Part shown: positions 7,520-17,659 of the stretch, piece by piece
Position numbering within the stretch: position 1 is the stretch's first letter
How the letters are laid out: each line of letters begins with the position of its first letter
Origin: Comamonas testosteroni
GTDB lineage: Bacteria > Pseudomonadota > Gammaproteobacteria > Burkholderiales > Burkholderiaceae_C
Direction: 5' to 3'
NCBI RefSeq assembly: GCF_000761245.1
Contig: NZ_AWOR01000046.1
Location: forward strand, 1-64,000
Length of the DNA stretch: 64,000 nucleotides
Program-made: the position numbers and the translations under genes
Notes under the pieces: model-generated
Told to the model about the DNA's origin: nothing
The model's input: only the letters and a program-made list of their open reading frames with translations
Database searches by the model: none

Positions 7520-10162
7520 TCAACCGGGCTGGGCCAGGGCCTTGAGCAGCTCGGTCTCCATGCGCAACTGGCTGTTGTTGTCCTGCAGTTCAGGGCCTTC
7601 GATGAGGAAGGTGTCTTCCACGCGCTCACCCAGGGTGCTGATCTTTGCCAGATGCACGCTGATATGGTGCTGGGCCAGGATGCGGGCAATGATGTAGAGC
7701 AGGCCGGCGCGGTCTGACGCGGAGATGGACAGCAGCCAGTGCTGGGCTTTTTCATCGGGGCGCAGGATGACGCGCGGAGCGAACGGAAAGCTTTTGACGC
7801 GGCGCGACAGCCGTCTTTGCGATGGCGTGGGCAGAGGACCGCCGTGCAGCAGGGTCTGGGTCAGATCGCTTTCCACCATGTGCATGAGCTCGCGGTACTG
7901 CTCCTGCATGGTGGGTGCGACGACCTGGAAGGTGTCCAGTGCGTAATCGTTGTTGGCCGTGTGCACCCGCGCATCGAGGATGGAAAACCCGGCCCGGTCG
8001 AAGTAGCTGCAGATGCGGGCAAACAGATCGGGCTGATCAGGTGCGTAGACCAGCACTTGCAGACCTTCACCGGCCAGCGACCGCCGGGCGCGTACCACGG
8101 GCTTACCCTGACCCACATGGCGTGAGAGATGGCGGGTATGCCAGGCGATGTCGGCCGCTTCATGGCGCATGAAGTAGCTCACATCCAGTGTTTCCCAGAG
8201 TTTCTTGTGGGACTCGAAGGGCTGGGCGGACAGTGCCAGCTGTACCAGCGCCTCACGCTTGCGGGCTTCGATTTCGGCGGCGGCATCCGGGGCGCGGCCA
8301 CCCAGCACGCGCAGGGTCAGGCGGTAGGTATCTTCCAGCAGCTTGCCTTTCCAGGCGCTCCAGACCTTGGGGCTGGTGCCGCGAATGTCGGCCACCGTCA
8401 GCAGGTACAAGGCGGTGAGCTTGCGCTCGTTGCCGACGCGTTCGGCAAAGGCGCGAATCACATCGGGGTCGGACAGATCCTGTTTCTGGGCCACCTGGCT
8501 CATGGTCAGGTGCTCGCGCACCAGAAACTCGACCAGCTCCGCATCGGCCTTGTCGATCTGGTGGGCACGGCAAAAGCGCTTGACTTCGACGGCACCGATC
8601 ACGGAGTGATCGCCGCCACGGCCTTTGCCGATGTCGTGGAAGATGGCGGCCAGATACAGAATCCAGGGCTTGTCCCAGCCTGCGGCGAGCTGGGAGCAGA
8701 ACGGATACTCATGGGCATGCTCGGCCATGAAGAAGCGTCGCACATTGCGCAGCACCATCAGGATATGCTGGTCCACGGTGTAGACGTGGAACAGATCATG
8801 CTGCATCTGTCCCACGATGCGGCGGAAGGGCCAGAGATAGCGGCCCAGTACCGAGGTCTGATTCATCAACCGGATGGCATGGGTGATACCGCGCGGCTGC
8901 TGCAGGATTTTCATGAAGGTGGCGCGATTGACCGGATCGCGACGGAAAGCACTGTCCATCACATTGCGGCTGGCATACAGCGCTCTCAGGGTTCGCGTCG
9001 ACAGACCCGTCAATCCCTCATGCTGTTCATACATGAGAAAGGTTTCGAGAATGGCATGCGTATCGCGCTCGTACAGATCGTCGCTGACCACCTCAATGGT
9101 GCCGGCCTTCTCACAGAAGCGATCATTGAGTTGAATCAGTTCGTGCGAGCCGGGGTTCAGGCGCTCTTCGATGCTCATGCGCACGATCTGGCACAGCTGG
9201 GTCACCGCCTTGGCGGCCCAGTAATAGTGGCGCATCAGGGTCTCGCCAGCGCGCATGGCCAGCTTGCGGCCCTCCGGCGTGGTGGAGCGGTAGCCAAAGG
9301 CTTCGGCCACGGCGGTCTGCAGGTCAAAGACCAGCCGGTCCTCATGGCGGCCGGCGGTGGCGTGCAGGCGGGCACGGATCAGGCTGAGCAGGGATTCGTT
9401 GGATTCGAGCTGCTGGACCTCGAAATGGGTGATCAGGTCTTGCTCAGCCAGCTCATGCCAGCTGTTGCCGAAGCCTGCGGCCTTGGCCAGCCAGAGCATG
9501 GTGTGCAGATCGCGCAGCCCGCCGGGCGATTCCTTGCAGTTGGGCTCGAGCGAATAGGGCGTGAAGTCGTATTTGGCGTGGCGCTGGCGCATTTCCAGCA
9601 GCTTGCCTTCGACAAAAGCCTTGGGATCAAGTTGCGCGCGGAACTGCTGCTCGAAGTCGGCAAACAAGGCCTTGCTGCCCGTGATGCGGCGTGACTCCAG
9701 CATGGCGGTCTGCACCGTCAGGTCCTGCGCAGCCTCCTGCAGGCATTCGGCAATGCTGCGCACGCTGGAGCCGATTTCCAGGCCTGCATCCCAGCAACTG
9801 CTGATGAACTGCTCGATGCTGGCTGCCAATTCCGCAGCCGGCTGTGCACTGCTTTGGGGCAGTAACACCAGCACATCGATGTCCGAATAGGGAAAGAGCT
9901 GGGCGCGCCCATATCCGCCCACGGCCAGAAGGGCTGCACCTTCCGGCATCTGCGCGCGCTGCCAGAGAGTGCGCAGAAGACCGTCGGCGAGTTCACTGAA
10001 ATGGTGCAGCACTCCGCGCACGCTGCGTCTGCCCAGCGTGGGGTTGCGCAGCAACTCCATCTGCCGGGCCTTTGCCTCGCGGTATTGCTCGCGCAGGCTC
10101 TGTAGCGAGGAGAGGTCGGAGGCGTCGGCAGAGTTGGCGTAGGAGTGGGCAGATGAGGTCAT
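7520..10162 (-). CDS. glnD: PII uridylyltransferase / uridylyl-removing enzyme
   Basis: GlnD senses glutamine and adds or removes UMP on PII proteins, which sets glutamine synthetase activity and NtrBC signalling. The product of about 880 residues matches the usual length. It has a nucleotidyltransferase motif (GGYGRAQLFPYSDIDVLVLL), an HD phosphohydrolase motif (HDIGKGRGGDH) and two C-terminal ACT domains (LQVLVYAPDQPDLFARI and LLSISASDRAGLLYIIARIL). ATG at 10162 gives the N-terminus MTSSAHSYANS. An upstream TTG at 10186 is possible but has no ribosome site. It follows map on the same strand, with a map terminator between. Confidence 0.97.
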   Translation of the reverse strand: MTSSAHSYANSADASDLSSLQSLREQYREAKARQMELLRNPTLGRRSVRGVLHHFSELADGLLRTLWQRAQMPEGAALLAVGGYGRAQLFPYSDIDVLVLLPQSSAQPAAELAASIEQFISSCWDAGLEIGSSVRSIAECLQEAAQDLTVQTAMLESRRITGSKALFADFEQQFRAQLDPKAFVEGKLLEMRQRHAKYDFTPYSLEPNCKESPGGLRDLHTMLWLAKAAGFGNSWHELAEQDLITHFEVQQLESNESLLSLIRARLHATAGRHEDRLVFDLQTAVAEAFGYRSTTPEGRKLAMRAGETLMRHYYWAAKAVTQLCQIVRMSIEERLNPGSHELIQLNDRFCEKAGTIEVVSDDLYERDTHAILETFLMYEQHEGLTGLSTRTLRALYASRNVMDSAFRRDPVNRATFMKILQQPRGITHAIRLMNQTSVLGRYLWPFRRIVGQMQHDLFHVYTVDQHILMVLRNVRRFFMAEHAHEYPFCSQLAAGWDKPWILYLAAIFHDIGKGRGGDHSVIGAVEVKRFCRAHQIDKADAELVEFLVREHLTMSQVAQKQDLSDPDVIRAFAERVGNERKLTALYLLTVADIRGTSPKVWSAWKGKLLEDTYRLTLRVLGGRAPDAAAEIEARKREALVQLALSAQPFESHKKLWETLDVSYFMRHEAADIAWHTRHLSRHVGQGKPVVRARRSLAGEGLQVLVYAPDQPDLFARICSYFDRAGFSILDARVHTANNDYALDTFQVVAPTMQEQYRELMHMVESDLTQTLLHGGPLPTPSQRRLSRRVKSFPFAPRVILRPDEKAQHWLLSISASDRAGLLYIIARILAQHHISVHLAKISTLGERVEDTFLIEGPELQDNNSQLRMETELLKALAQPG

Positions 10163-10290
10163 GCGCAGTAGAAAAAAGCGTTTCAACAGGGCAAGTGCTT
10201 GAGCGTCACCTTAACCCAACTGACTTGGGCTTGAGGCCTGTGATGGCAAAAAGATGAGCGCATGGCGCTTGCAGCACAAGGTCTACAAGC

Positions 10291-10329
10291 AAAAAATATG
10301 CCGCATCCAGCTTTGGCCGGATGCGGCAT
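10291..10329 (-). terminator. Terminator after map
   Basis: An 11-bp stem (ATGCCGCATCC and its complement) runs on the minus strand into ATATTTTTT. It lies between map and glnD, so the two are separately transcribed or only partly coupled. Confidence 0.8.
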
Positions 10330-10352
10330 GCAGATCAGCGGCAGCAGCGCGC

Positions 10353-11165
10353 TCAGGTGCGGATGGCCGTGATGAAGTCGGGCGGAGTGGGTGAGCCATC
10401 GGACCAGGTCAGCACGTCATAGCCGGTCTTTGTAACGGCCAGCATCAGCTCCCACTGGGCGGTCAGGCTGCGATCCTTGGTGACCACGGTCCAGCCGTCG
10501 GGCATGGCCTTGATGTCGCGCTTGCCCAGATTCAGCATGGGCTCGATGGTGAAGACCATGCCTTCTTCCAGGACCACGCCTTCGCCGGGGCGGCCATAGT
10601 GCAGCACCTGGGGCTCGTCGTGGAACACCTTGCCGATGCCGTGGCCGCAGTATTCACGCACCACTGAAAGATTGTTGCCCTCAGCGTAGGTCTGGATGGC
10701 ATGGCCGATATCGCCCAGCGTGGCGCCGGGCTTGACTTGGGCAATGCCCTTCCACATGGCCTCGAAGGTCAACTTGGACAGACGCTTGGCGGCAATCGTG
10801 CCTTCGCCGATGATGAACATGCGGCTGTTGTCGCCATACCAGCCGTCTTCGGTGATGATGGTCACGTCGACATTGACGATATCGCCCTTCTTCAAAGGCT
10901 TGTCGTTGGGGATGCCGTGGCACACCACATGGTTGACCGAGGTGCAGACATAGGCCGGATAGGGCGTCATGCCCGGGGGCTGATAGCCGAGGCAGGCGGT
11001 CTTGGTGCCTTGCTCGGCCATGCGCTTGGCGCACAGATCGTCGATCTGCTGGGTGGTGATGCCGGGCTTGATGTGGGGGGTGATGTAGTCCAGCACATCC
11101 GAAGCAAAGCGGCCTGCAACGCGCATGCGCTCGATGTCTTCGGGAGTCTTCAGTGTGATGCTCAT
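10353..11165 (-). CDS. map: Methionine aminopeptidase, type I
   Basis: Removes the N-terminal methionine from nascent proteins in the cytoplasm. The 270-residue product has the metal-site segments of type I enzymes: DVTIITEDGWYGDNSRMF with the two aspartates, CGHGIGKVFHDEP with the histidine, FTIEPMLN and TAQWELML with the glutamates. In the last motif the residue after Glu is Leu where E. coli has His. This is within the range seen for the family. The ATG at 11165 gives MSITLKTPEDIERMRVAG. It is transcribed away from purL. Confidence 0.95.
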   Translation of the reverse strand: MSITLKTPEDIERMRVAGRFASDVLDYITPHIKPGITTQQIDDLCAKRMAEQGTKTACLGYQPPGMTPYPAYVCTSVNHVVCHGIPNDKPLKKGDIVNVDVTIITEDGWYGDNSRMFIIGEGTIAAKRLSKLTFEAMWKGIAQVKPGATLGDIGHAIQTYAEGNNLSVVREYCGHGIGKVFHDEPQVLHYGRPGEGVVLEEGMVFTIEPMLNLGKRDIKAMPDGWTVVTKDRSLTAQWELMLAVTKTGYDVLTWSDGSPTPPDFITAIRT

Positions 11166-11242
11166 GGCCGCAATTATCCCATTGCGCGCTTGAACATGCA
11201 GGGCTTGTGGGTGTGAGCATTCGGACTAACCCCGAGGCACGG

Positions 11243-11248
11243 TAAAAT
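11243..11248 (+). promoter_or_regulatory. Candidate -10 box for purL
   Basis: TAAAAT, flanked by CGG and CCG, lies 97 bp before the purL start. A partial -35 (TTCGGA) lies 17 bp upstream. The long GC-rich leader between it and the gene holds a small CCCCT/AGGGG hairpin. Confidence 0.35.
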
Positions 11249-11344
11249 CCGAGGCTCACCGAATTCAGCGAGTTGGCCGGGTCCCCTCAGGCAGGGGATT
11301 GGCCAGGTCGCTTTTCAACAGCCTTCACATAAACAGGCCGCCAC

Positions 11345-14300
11345 GTGACATTGCATCTGACACAGTTTGAGGGTGGAAACGCCCTGAGCTCGTTCCGCGC
11401 CCAACAGCTTCTGACCGATCTGGTCGCCATCCACCCCAAGATCACCGGCGTATCTGCACGCTTTGTGCACCTGGTTGCCACCGAGGGCGCAGTTGCGCCC
11501 GCATTGCAAGAGCGCCTGTCGGCGCTCTTGACTTATGGTGACCCCTATAAGGGCAGTGCGGACGGCTTGGCCTTCATCGTTACCCCCCGTCTGGGCACTA
11601 TCTCTCCCTGGGCTTCCAAGGCGACCGATATCGCCCGCAACTGCGGCCTGAATGTGTTCCGTGTGGAGCGCATGACCGAGTATCGCGTGGAAATGAAGTC
11701 CGGCCTGCTGGGCGGCAAGCCCGAGTTGTCGACAGAGCAAACCGCTCAGGTCGCCGCTTTGCTGCACGACCGCATGACCGAGTCCGTGTTTGCGACACGC
11801 GCAGAGGCCGAGCAACTGTTCACCACCCTGGCTGCACAACCCATGGAGTTTGTGGACGTGCTGGGCGGTGGCCGCGCAGCGCTGGAATTAGCGAACAAAC
11901 AATGGGGCCTTGCCCTGGCCGAAGACGAGATCGAGTATCTCGTCAATGCTTTCAACGACCTCAAGCGCAATCCCACGGACGTGGAGCTGATGATGTTTGC
12001 GCAGGCGAACTCCGAGCATTGCCGCCACAAGATCTTCAACGCCAAGTTCACCATCGACGGCGTGGAGCAGGAAAAGTCGCTGTTCGGCATGATCCGCAAC
12101 ACCGAAGCATGCTCGCCCCAGCACACCGTGGTGGCCTATGCCGACAACGCTTCCATCATGGAAGGCCATGAGGTTGAGCGATTTGTCGCCAAGTTCGATG
12201 CCAAGGCAGACGCAATCAGCGCTCCCAGCTATCAGAAGCAGGCGGCTACCAACCATGTGCTCATGAAGGTGGAAACACATAACCACCCTACGGCGATTTC
12301 GCCCTTTCCCGGCGCATCGACCGGCAACGGCGGCGAAATCCGTGACGAAGGCGCAACCGGCCGTGGCTCCAAGCCCAAGGCCGGCCTGACCGGCTTTACC
12401 GTCTCCAAGCTCTGGGGCAGCGAAGTGGGCAAGCCCGAGCACATCGCCAGCCCGCTGCAGATCATGATCGAAGGCCCTCTGGGCGGCGCGGCGTTCAACA
12501 ACGAGTTCGGTCGTCCCAATCTGACCGGCTATTTCCGCGAGTACGAACTGCAGGTCGGCGACATCACTCGCGGCTACCACAAGCCCATCATGATCGCCGG
12601 CGGCCTCGGCGTGATCGATTCCGAGCTGACCAAGAAGATCGAGTTCCCGGCGGGCACGCTGCTGATCCAGCTGGGCGGCCCCGGCATGCGCATCGGCATG
12701 GGCGGCGGGGCGGCCAGCTCCATGGCTTCGGGCACCAATGCCGCCGAACTGGACTTCGACTCGGTGCAGCGCGGCAATCCCGAGATCGAGCGCCGTGCGC
12801 AAGAAGTCATCAACCATTGCTGGCAGCAGGGCGCCGAGAACCCCATCCTGGCCATCCACGACGTGGGTGCCGGTGGTATCTCCAATGCCTTCCCCGAGCT
12901 GACCAACGATGCCGGGCGCGGTGCACGCTTTGACCTGCGTGCAGTCAAGCTCGAAGAGTCCGGCCTGTCGCCCAAGGAAATCTGGTCCAACGAATCGCAG
13001 GAGCGCTATGTGCTGGCCATCGCTCCCGAATCGCTGGAGCAGTTCACGGCCTTCTGCGAGCGCGAGCGCTGCCCGTTTGCCGTGATCGGCACGGCCACCG
13101 AAGAACGCCAGCTGGTGCTGGAGGACACGGGGGTCGAGTCCGGCGACCAGAAGTTCCCCGTGGACATGCCCATGAACGTGCTACTGGGCAAGCCGCCCAA
13201 GGTGCACAAGGATGTGACCAGCGTGGAGCGCGAACTGCCCGCCATGGACCTGACCGGCGTGCCGCTGGAAAAGGCCGTGATCGAAGTGCTGGCCCACCCC
13301 ACGGTGGCTTCCAAGCGCTTCCTGATCACCATCGGCGATCGCGCCGTCGGCGGCCTGACCCATCGCGACCAAATGGTCGGTCCCTGGCAGGTGCCGGTGG
13401 CCGACGTGGCCGTGACCCTGGCAGATTACAAGGGCTTCAAGGGTGAAGCCATGGCCATGGGCGAGCGCACACCGCTGGCCGCCATCAACGCGCCCGCCTC
13501 GGGCCGCATGGCCGTGGCCGAAGCCATCACCAATATGCTGGCCGCACCCATCGAGCTGTCCAAGGTGAAGATGTCGGCCAACTGGATGGCCGCCTGCGGC
13601 GAAGCCGGCGAAGACGCTGCGCTGTACGCCACCGTCAAGGCCGTGGGCATGGAGCTGTGTCCCGCGCTGAACATCTCGATTCCCGTGGGCAAGGACTCCC
13701 TGTCCATGCGTACCCAGTGGAGCGAGAACGGCCAGACCAAGAAGGTCACCTCGCCCGTGAGCCTGATCATCACCGGCTTTGCCGCCATCGACGATGTGCG
13801 CAGCACGCTCACGCCCCAGCTCGACGCCGAGGTGGAAGACAGCACCCTGGTGCTGATCGACCTGGGTCGCGGCAAGATGCGCATGGGCGGCTCCATCATC
13901 GGTCAGGTGCTCAATCAGTCGGGCAACGAAGTGCCGGATCTGGACGAGCCCAAGGATCTGATCGCCATGGTGGACGCAGTGAATTCATTGCGCGCCAAGG
14001 GACTGATCCTGGCCTACCACGACAGGGGCGACGGCGGCCTGCTGGCCACGGCCGCCGAAATGGCCTTTGCCGGCCATGTGGGCGTGGCCTTGAATGTGGA
14101 CATGCTGATCACCGAAGGCGACGGCATCTCCGACAGCCGCATGGACAGCGGCGAAGGCAAGAACTGGGGCAAGCAGGTCTCCGGTCGCCGCGAAGACCTG
14201 ACCTTGCGCGCGCTGTTCAACGAAGAGCTGGGCGCCGTGCTGCAGATCAGGACCGAGGACCGTGCCGAAGTGCTGCAGGTGCTGCGCGAACATGGCCTGA

Positions 14301-15355
14301 TCCAGTGCAGCCATGTCATCGGCAAGACCCGTCCTGCTTCGTCCGCTGTGGACGCCGGCAAGGGCGAGCTGCAGGTGTGGCGCGATGCGAACAAGGTGTT
14401 CGGCGCAACCCTGTCCGATCTGCACCAGGTCTGGGATGCCGTGAGCTGGAAGATCACCCAGCAACGCGACAACCCCGTGTGCGCCGACAGCGAGCATGCT
14501 GCGGCGGGTGAACCCACCGACCCCGGCATGCATGTGCATCTGACGTTCGACCCTCAGGAGAACGTGGCAGCGCCCTTCATCAACGTGGCTGCCAAGCCTC
14601 GCGTGGCGGTGCTGCGCGAGCAGGGCGTGAACTCCCATGTGGAAATGGCCTACGCCTTCACCGAAGCCGGCTTTGATGCGGTGGACGTGCACATGAGCGA
14701 CCTGCAGTCCGGCCGTGCGCAGCTCAAGGACTTCGCCGGTGTGGTGGCCTGTGGCGGCTTCAGCTATGGCGACACCCTGGGTGCGGGCATTGGCTGGGCA
14801 CGCTCCATCACCTTCAACGACCGTCTGTCCGAGCAGTTCCAGGCCTTCTTCGGTCGCAGCGACACCTTCGGCCTGGGCGTTTGCAACGGCTGCCAGATGT
14901 TCGCCGAACTGGCCGACATCATCCCCGGTGCGCAGGATTGGCCGCGCTTCACGCAAAACCAGAGCAACCGCTTCGAGGCGCGTCTGAGCATGGTGGAAGT
15001 GCTGGAGTCGCCCAGCCTGTTCCTGCAAGGCATGGCCGGCTCCCGTCTGCCCATCGCCGTGGCGCATGGCGAGGGCTTTGCCAACTTCCAGTTCCGTGGC
15101 AATGCCCAGCAGGTGGTCAAGTCCATGCGCTATGTGGACAACCACGGCCAGCCGACCGAGCAGTATCCGTTCAACCCCAACGGCTCGGCTGGTGGCTTGA
15201 CTGCAGTGACGACCGCCGATGGGCGTTTCACCGCGATGATGCCTCACCCCGAGCGCGTGTTCCGCAATGTGCAGATGAGCTGGACCTCGGGCGACAAGTC
15301 CGAGTTCAGCCCCTGGATGCGCGTCTGGCGCAACGCCCGCAAGTGGCTGGGTTGA
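11345..15355 (+). CDS. purL: Phosphoribosylformylglycinamidine synthase (large type)
   Basis: This enzyme makes FGAM from FGAR, ATP and glutamine, the fourth step of purine synthesis. The 1336-residue single chain carries the ATP-binding synthetase domains ([27 protein letters not shown] and the repeat [12 protein letters not shown]) and a C-terminal class I glutamine amidotransferase. The amidotransferase nucleophile is Cys1180 in GVCNGCQ, and the His/Glu pair lies in PHPERVFR. The start is GTG at 11345, giving [18 protein letters not shown]. It is a stand-alone gene, divergent from map and closed by a strong terminator. Confidence 0.98.
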   Translation: MTLHLTQFEGGNALSSFRAQQLLTDLVAIHPKITGVSARFVHLVATEGAVAPALQERLSALLTYGDPYKGSADGLAFIVTPRLGTISPWASKATDIARNCGLNVFRVERMTEYRVEMKSGLLGGKPELSTEQTAQVAALLHDRMTESVFATRAEAEQLFTTLAAQPMEFVDVLGGGRAALELANKQWGLALAEDEIEYLVNAFNDLKRNPTDVELMMFAQANSEHCRHKIFNAKFTIDGVEQEKSLFGMIRNTEACSPQHTVVAYADNASIMEGHEVERFVAKFDAKADAISAPSYQKQAATNHVLMKVETHNHPTAISPFPGASTGNGGEIRDEGATGRGSKPKAGLTGFTVSKLWGSEVGKPEHIASPLQIMIEGPLGGAAFNNEFGRPNLTGYFREYELQVGDITRGYHKPIMIAGGLGVIDSELTKKIEFPAGTLLIQLGGPGMRIGMGGGAASSMASGTNAAELDFDSVQRGNPEIERRAQEVINHCWQQGAENPILAIHDVGAGGISNAFPELTNDAGRGARFDLRAVKLEESGLSPKEIWSNESQERYVLAIAPESLEQFTAFCERERCPFAVIGTATEERQLVLEDTGVESGDQKFPVDMPMNVLLGKPPKVHKDVTSVERELPAMDLTGVPLEKAVIEVLAHPTVASKRFLITIGDRAVGGLTHRDQMVGPWQVPVADVAVTLADYKGFKGEAMAMGERTPLAAINAPASGRMAVAEAITNMLAAPIELSKVKMSANWMAACGEAGEDAALYATVKAVGMELCPALNISIPVGKDSLSMRTQWSENGQTKKVTSPVSLIITGFAAIDDVRSTLTPQLDAEVEDSTLVLIDLGRGKMRMGGSIIGQVLNQSGNEVPDLDEPKDLIAMVDAVNSLRAKGLILAYHDRGDGGLLATAAEMAFAGHVGVALNVDMLITEGDGISDSRMDSGEGKNWGKQVSGRREDLTLRALFNEELGAVLQIRTEDRAEVLQVLREHGLIQCSHVIGKTRPASSAVDAGKGELQVWRDANKVFGATLSDLHQVWDAVSWKITQQRDNPVCADSEHAAAGEPTDPGMHVHLTFDPQENVAAPFINVAAKPRVAVLREQGVNSHVEMAYAFTEAGFDAVDVHMSDLQSGRAQLKDFAGVVACGGFSYGDTLGAGIGWARSITFNDRLSEQFQAFFGRSDTFGLGVCNGCQMFAELADIIPGAQDWPRFTQNQSNRFEARLSMVEVLESPSLFLQGMAGSRLPIAVAHGEGFANFQFRGNAQQVVKSMRYVDNHGQPTEQYPFNPNGSAGGLTAVTTADGRFTAMMPHPERVFRNVQMSWTSGDKSEFSPWMRVWRNARKWLG

Positions 15356-15379
15356 TTCCCTGGCACTTCTAGTGCAATC

Positions 15380-15410
15380 AAAAGGCTCTGCATTCTGCAG
15401 AGCCTTTTTT
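15380..15410 (+). terminator. Terminator after purL
   Basis: AAAGGCTCTGCA and TGCAGAGCCTTT form a perfect stem with a TTC loop, followed by T residues. Confidence 0.9.
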
Positions 15411-15457
15411 CATATCTCATGGCTTTCACAGAGCCCGGTTGCAGGCTCAACTGCACT

Positions 15458-15718
15458 ATGAGAAAGACGAACGAAAGCCAGATAGCGAGTACCTTGCTGC
15501 GGTTGCCGCAGCAGGTGTTGATGTGCTGCGGTCAGCGTCAGTCAGATTTGCCCGCGGAGGATGCCAGCGAACAGCTTTTGCTGGATCACTTTCGACGCTG
15601 TTCCTCGGCCGCCAGACAGCATCTCTTGCAGTCTTCTATTTTGTTGACAGCGGGCCTTTCAGATGAAGTGTCGTCAGTGGCCGAGTCTCCGACCCGCAGC
15701 CGACTGCCAAGGCCTTGA
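15458..15718 (+). CDS. Possible hypothetical protein (86 aa)
   Basis: An open frame begins MRKTNESQIASTLLRLPQQV and contains a convincing amphipathic helix (ASEQLLLDHFRRCSSAAR). There is no clear ribosome site and I recognise no family. It may be real because the composition is protein-like, but the evidence is thin. Confidence 0.3.
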   Translation: MRKTNESQIASTLLRLPQQVLMCCGQRQSDLPAEDASEQLLLDHFRRCSSAARQHLLQSSILLTAGLSDEVSSVAESPTRSRLPRP

Positions 15719-16246
15719 CACAGTGCATGTGGCCTCGCGGGCGTCCTGGCCGGTTGGACCCAGAGAAGCCAGATCTGCAGTATCCATTCGACAGCCGCAT
15801 GGGTAGCCTGGTGCAGCTGCAAGCAGCTTGAATGGCATGAGCATCTACGCCGGGTCGAACTATTGGTAAGCAAAAGTAGCAAGGATGCCGTGACTTGGCT
15901 GCTGCGGAGTCGGTACTTGCATCTGCAGCAGCGTCGGCGGGCTGAATGTTCGTCGGGAACAGCAGCGCCGCAGCTTGGCGAGGAAGCCGGTTGATGCATG
16001 TCGCACGGCTTCTTTGTGTTCTGATTTTTTGCACGTTTTCATCGGCACAGCGCCATGGCGATGATAGGCTGATGCATTGCGCGCAACGGTTTGCGCGGTC
16101 TGTCAAACCACAGTTTTTGCCGCGCTGAAAGCACCGTTTCAGCAAAGTGCGGACGAGGTTTTCCGAGGGTAGTCTGGTACTCGCCCTTGGTGCGTAAGCG
16201 CCTCGAACTATCAAGATATTGCGTCGATTCGGGACGGGAGACATTG
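15719..16246. other. Gene-poor stretch before the SWIM/MoxR cluster
   Basis: Only shadow frames rich in Arg, Ser and Cys are open here. The promoter of the downstream cluster must lie in this stretch, but I cannot place it. Confidence 0.35.
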
Positions 16247-17659
16247 GTGTCGCGTGTATTAGCAACGGAAGCGGAAGTTTTGGCACTGTCGCCGGATGCT
16301 GCGTCATCCAAGGCGGCCAAGGGACTGCAGTCCCTGAGCAAATGGCCGAACACAGGCAGCAATGATGCTGCGGCGTGGGGGGAATGCCAGGGCAGCGGCA
16401 GCAAGCCGTATCAGACTCAGGTCGATCTGAGCGGGCCGGCCTTCAAGTGCTCCTGCCCCAGCCGCAAGTTCCCCTGCAAGCACGGGCTGGCGTTGATGCT
16501 GCTGCGCGCAGGCGGCCAGGTGCCGGAGGGCGGCGAGCCCCCTGAATGGGTCAGCAACTGGCTGGGTGGTCGTCTGCAAAAAGCCGAGCAGAAAGAGGCC
16601 AAGGCGGCGGCCATTGCCGCTGCGCCAGTTGCGGATCAGGAGGCTCTGGTCAGACAACAGGCCAAGCGCGAGGACAAACGCTGGGACAAGGTTGCTGGCG
16701 GCATGCAGGAGCTGTCGCTATGGATGCAGGACATGGTGCGCACCGGCCTGGCCAATCAGGCGGGTGACAGCCAAACGCGCCAGCACTGGAACACCATGGC
16801 GGCACGCATGGTGGATGCCCAGGCCACGGGTATGGCCGCGCGTATCAGGGAAGCCTGGGAGCTGGTGGACAGTCACCCGACCTGGCCGCGTGACCTGCTG
16901 GTGCAGCTTGGCCATTGGCAGCTGCTGGTGGATGCGGTGCAGCGGCGTGACTCGCTGAGCCCCGAGGTGAAGGCCGACGTCATGGCCGCCCTGGGCTGGC
17001 CCATGGACAAGGCCGAAGTACAGGCCCGTGGCGAGACCATCAGCGACGATTGGCGGGTGCTGGGCCAGCGCCTGATCGAGCGCGAGGGCCGCCTGCTGGA
17101 GCGCCGCGTCTGGTTGCAGGGCCTCAATACTGGCCGCGCAGCCCTGATCCTGGACTATGCCCAGGGCGGGCGCGGGTTCGAGACGGCCTGGGTGAGCGGC
17201 GGCGCTTATCGCACAGCCTTGAGCTTCTACCCTGGCAGGGCGAGCCTGCGGGCGGTCGCGGTCAATGGGGTTGAAGCACTCGACAGCTGCGATGCCGCAG
17301 CCCTGACGGCCAAGGCTTTGGGCGAACCGTTGCAGCAACTGGGCGAGCGCATTGCGGCCAATGCGCTGCAGCCGGTGCAGCCGCTGTGGTGTGCGAATGC
17401 CCAACTACTGTATGTAGAGGGGCAATGGCTGGTGGGCTGGCCCACAGGGCAGAGCCAGGCGGCGCCCGTGCCTGCGGTGATTGCCGATGACGAAGCCTGG
17501 CGGCTGCTGGCGCTGAGCGGCGGCACGCCTCTGGCCCTGTTTGGCGAGTGGGAGTCCGGGCCGCAACTGGGGCGCTGGCGCTTGCTCAGTGCCTGGCAGC
17601 AGGATGCTCACAGCAAGGCCTTGTCCCCCATCTGGCATAACCAAGGAGAGATGCGATGA
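16247..17659 (+). CDS. SWIM zinc-finger protein
   Basis: First gene of a five-gene set. The 470-residue product has a SWIM zinc finger near its N-terminus (Cys68, Cys70, Cys77 and His79 in CSCPSRKFPCKH). SWIM domains bind DNA or proteins. The rest is helical and rich in Trp and Gln, with no catalytic motif I recognise. The start is GTG at 16247 with GGGAG 6 nt upstream. An upstream ATG at 16091 would add a poor, non-domain extension. The stop overlaps the next start (ATGA), so the two are translationally coupled. The family commonly neighbours MoxR ATPases and VWA proteins. Its precise job is unknown. Confidence 0.85.
   Translation: MSRVLATEAEVLALSPDAASSKAAKGLQSLSKWPNTGSNDAAAWGECQGSGSKPYQTQVDLSGPAFKCSCPSRKFPCKHGLALMLLRAGGQVPEGGEPPEWVSNWLGGRLQKAEQKEAKAAAIAAAPVADQEALVRQQAKREDKRWDKVAGGMQELSLWMQDMVRTGLANQAGDSQTRQHWNTMAARMVDAQATGMAARIREAWELVDSHPTWPRDLLVQLGHWQLLVDAVQRRDSLSPEVKADVMAALGWPMDKAEVQARGETISDDWRVLGQRLIEREGRLLERRVWLQGLNTGRAALILDYAQGGRGFETAWVSGGAYRTALSFYPGRASLRAVAVNGVEALDSCDAAALTAKALGEPLQQLGERIAANALQPVQPLWCANAQLLYVEGQWLVGWPTGQSQAAPVPAVIADDEAWRLLALSGGTPLALFGEWESGPQLGRWRLLSAWQQDAHSKALSPIWHNQGEMR

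Noticed and set aside
8129-9694. 521-codon plus-strand frame opposite glnD
   Set aside because: It is an antisense shadow of glnD in GC-rich DNA, with His- and Gly-rich low-complexity composition.
13985-15247. 420-codon minus-strand frame inside purL
   Set aside because: Antisense of a certain gene. The translated sequence is His-rich and repetitive, as expected for shadows.
15636-16307. Long minus-strand open frame upstream of the SWIM gene
   Set aside because: Composition is Arg, Cys and Ser rich, there is no ribosome site, and it overlaps the start region of a well-supported gene on the other strand.
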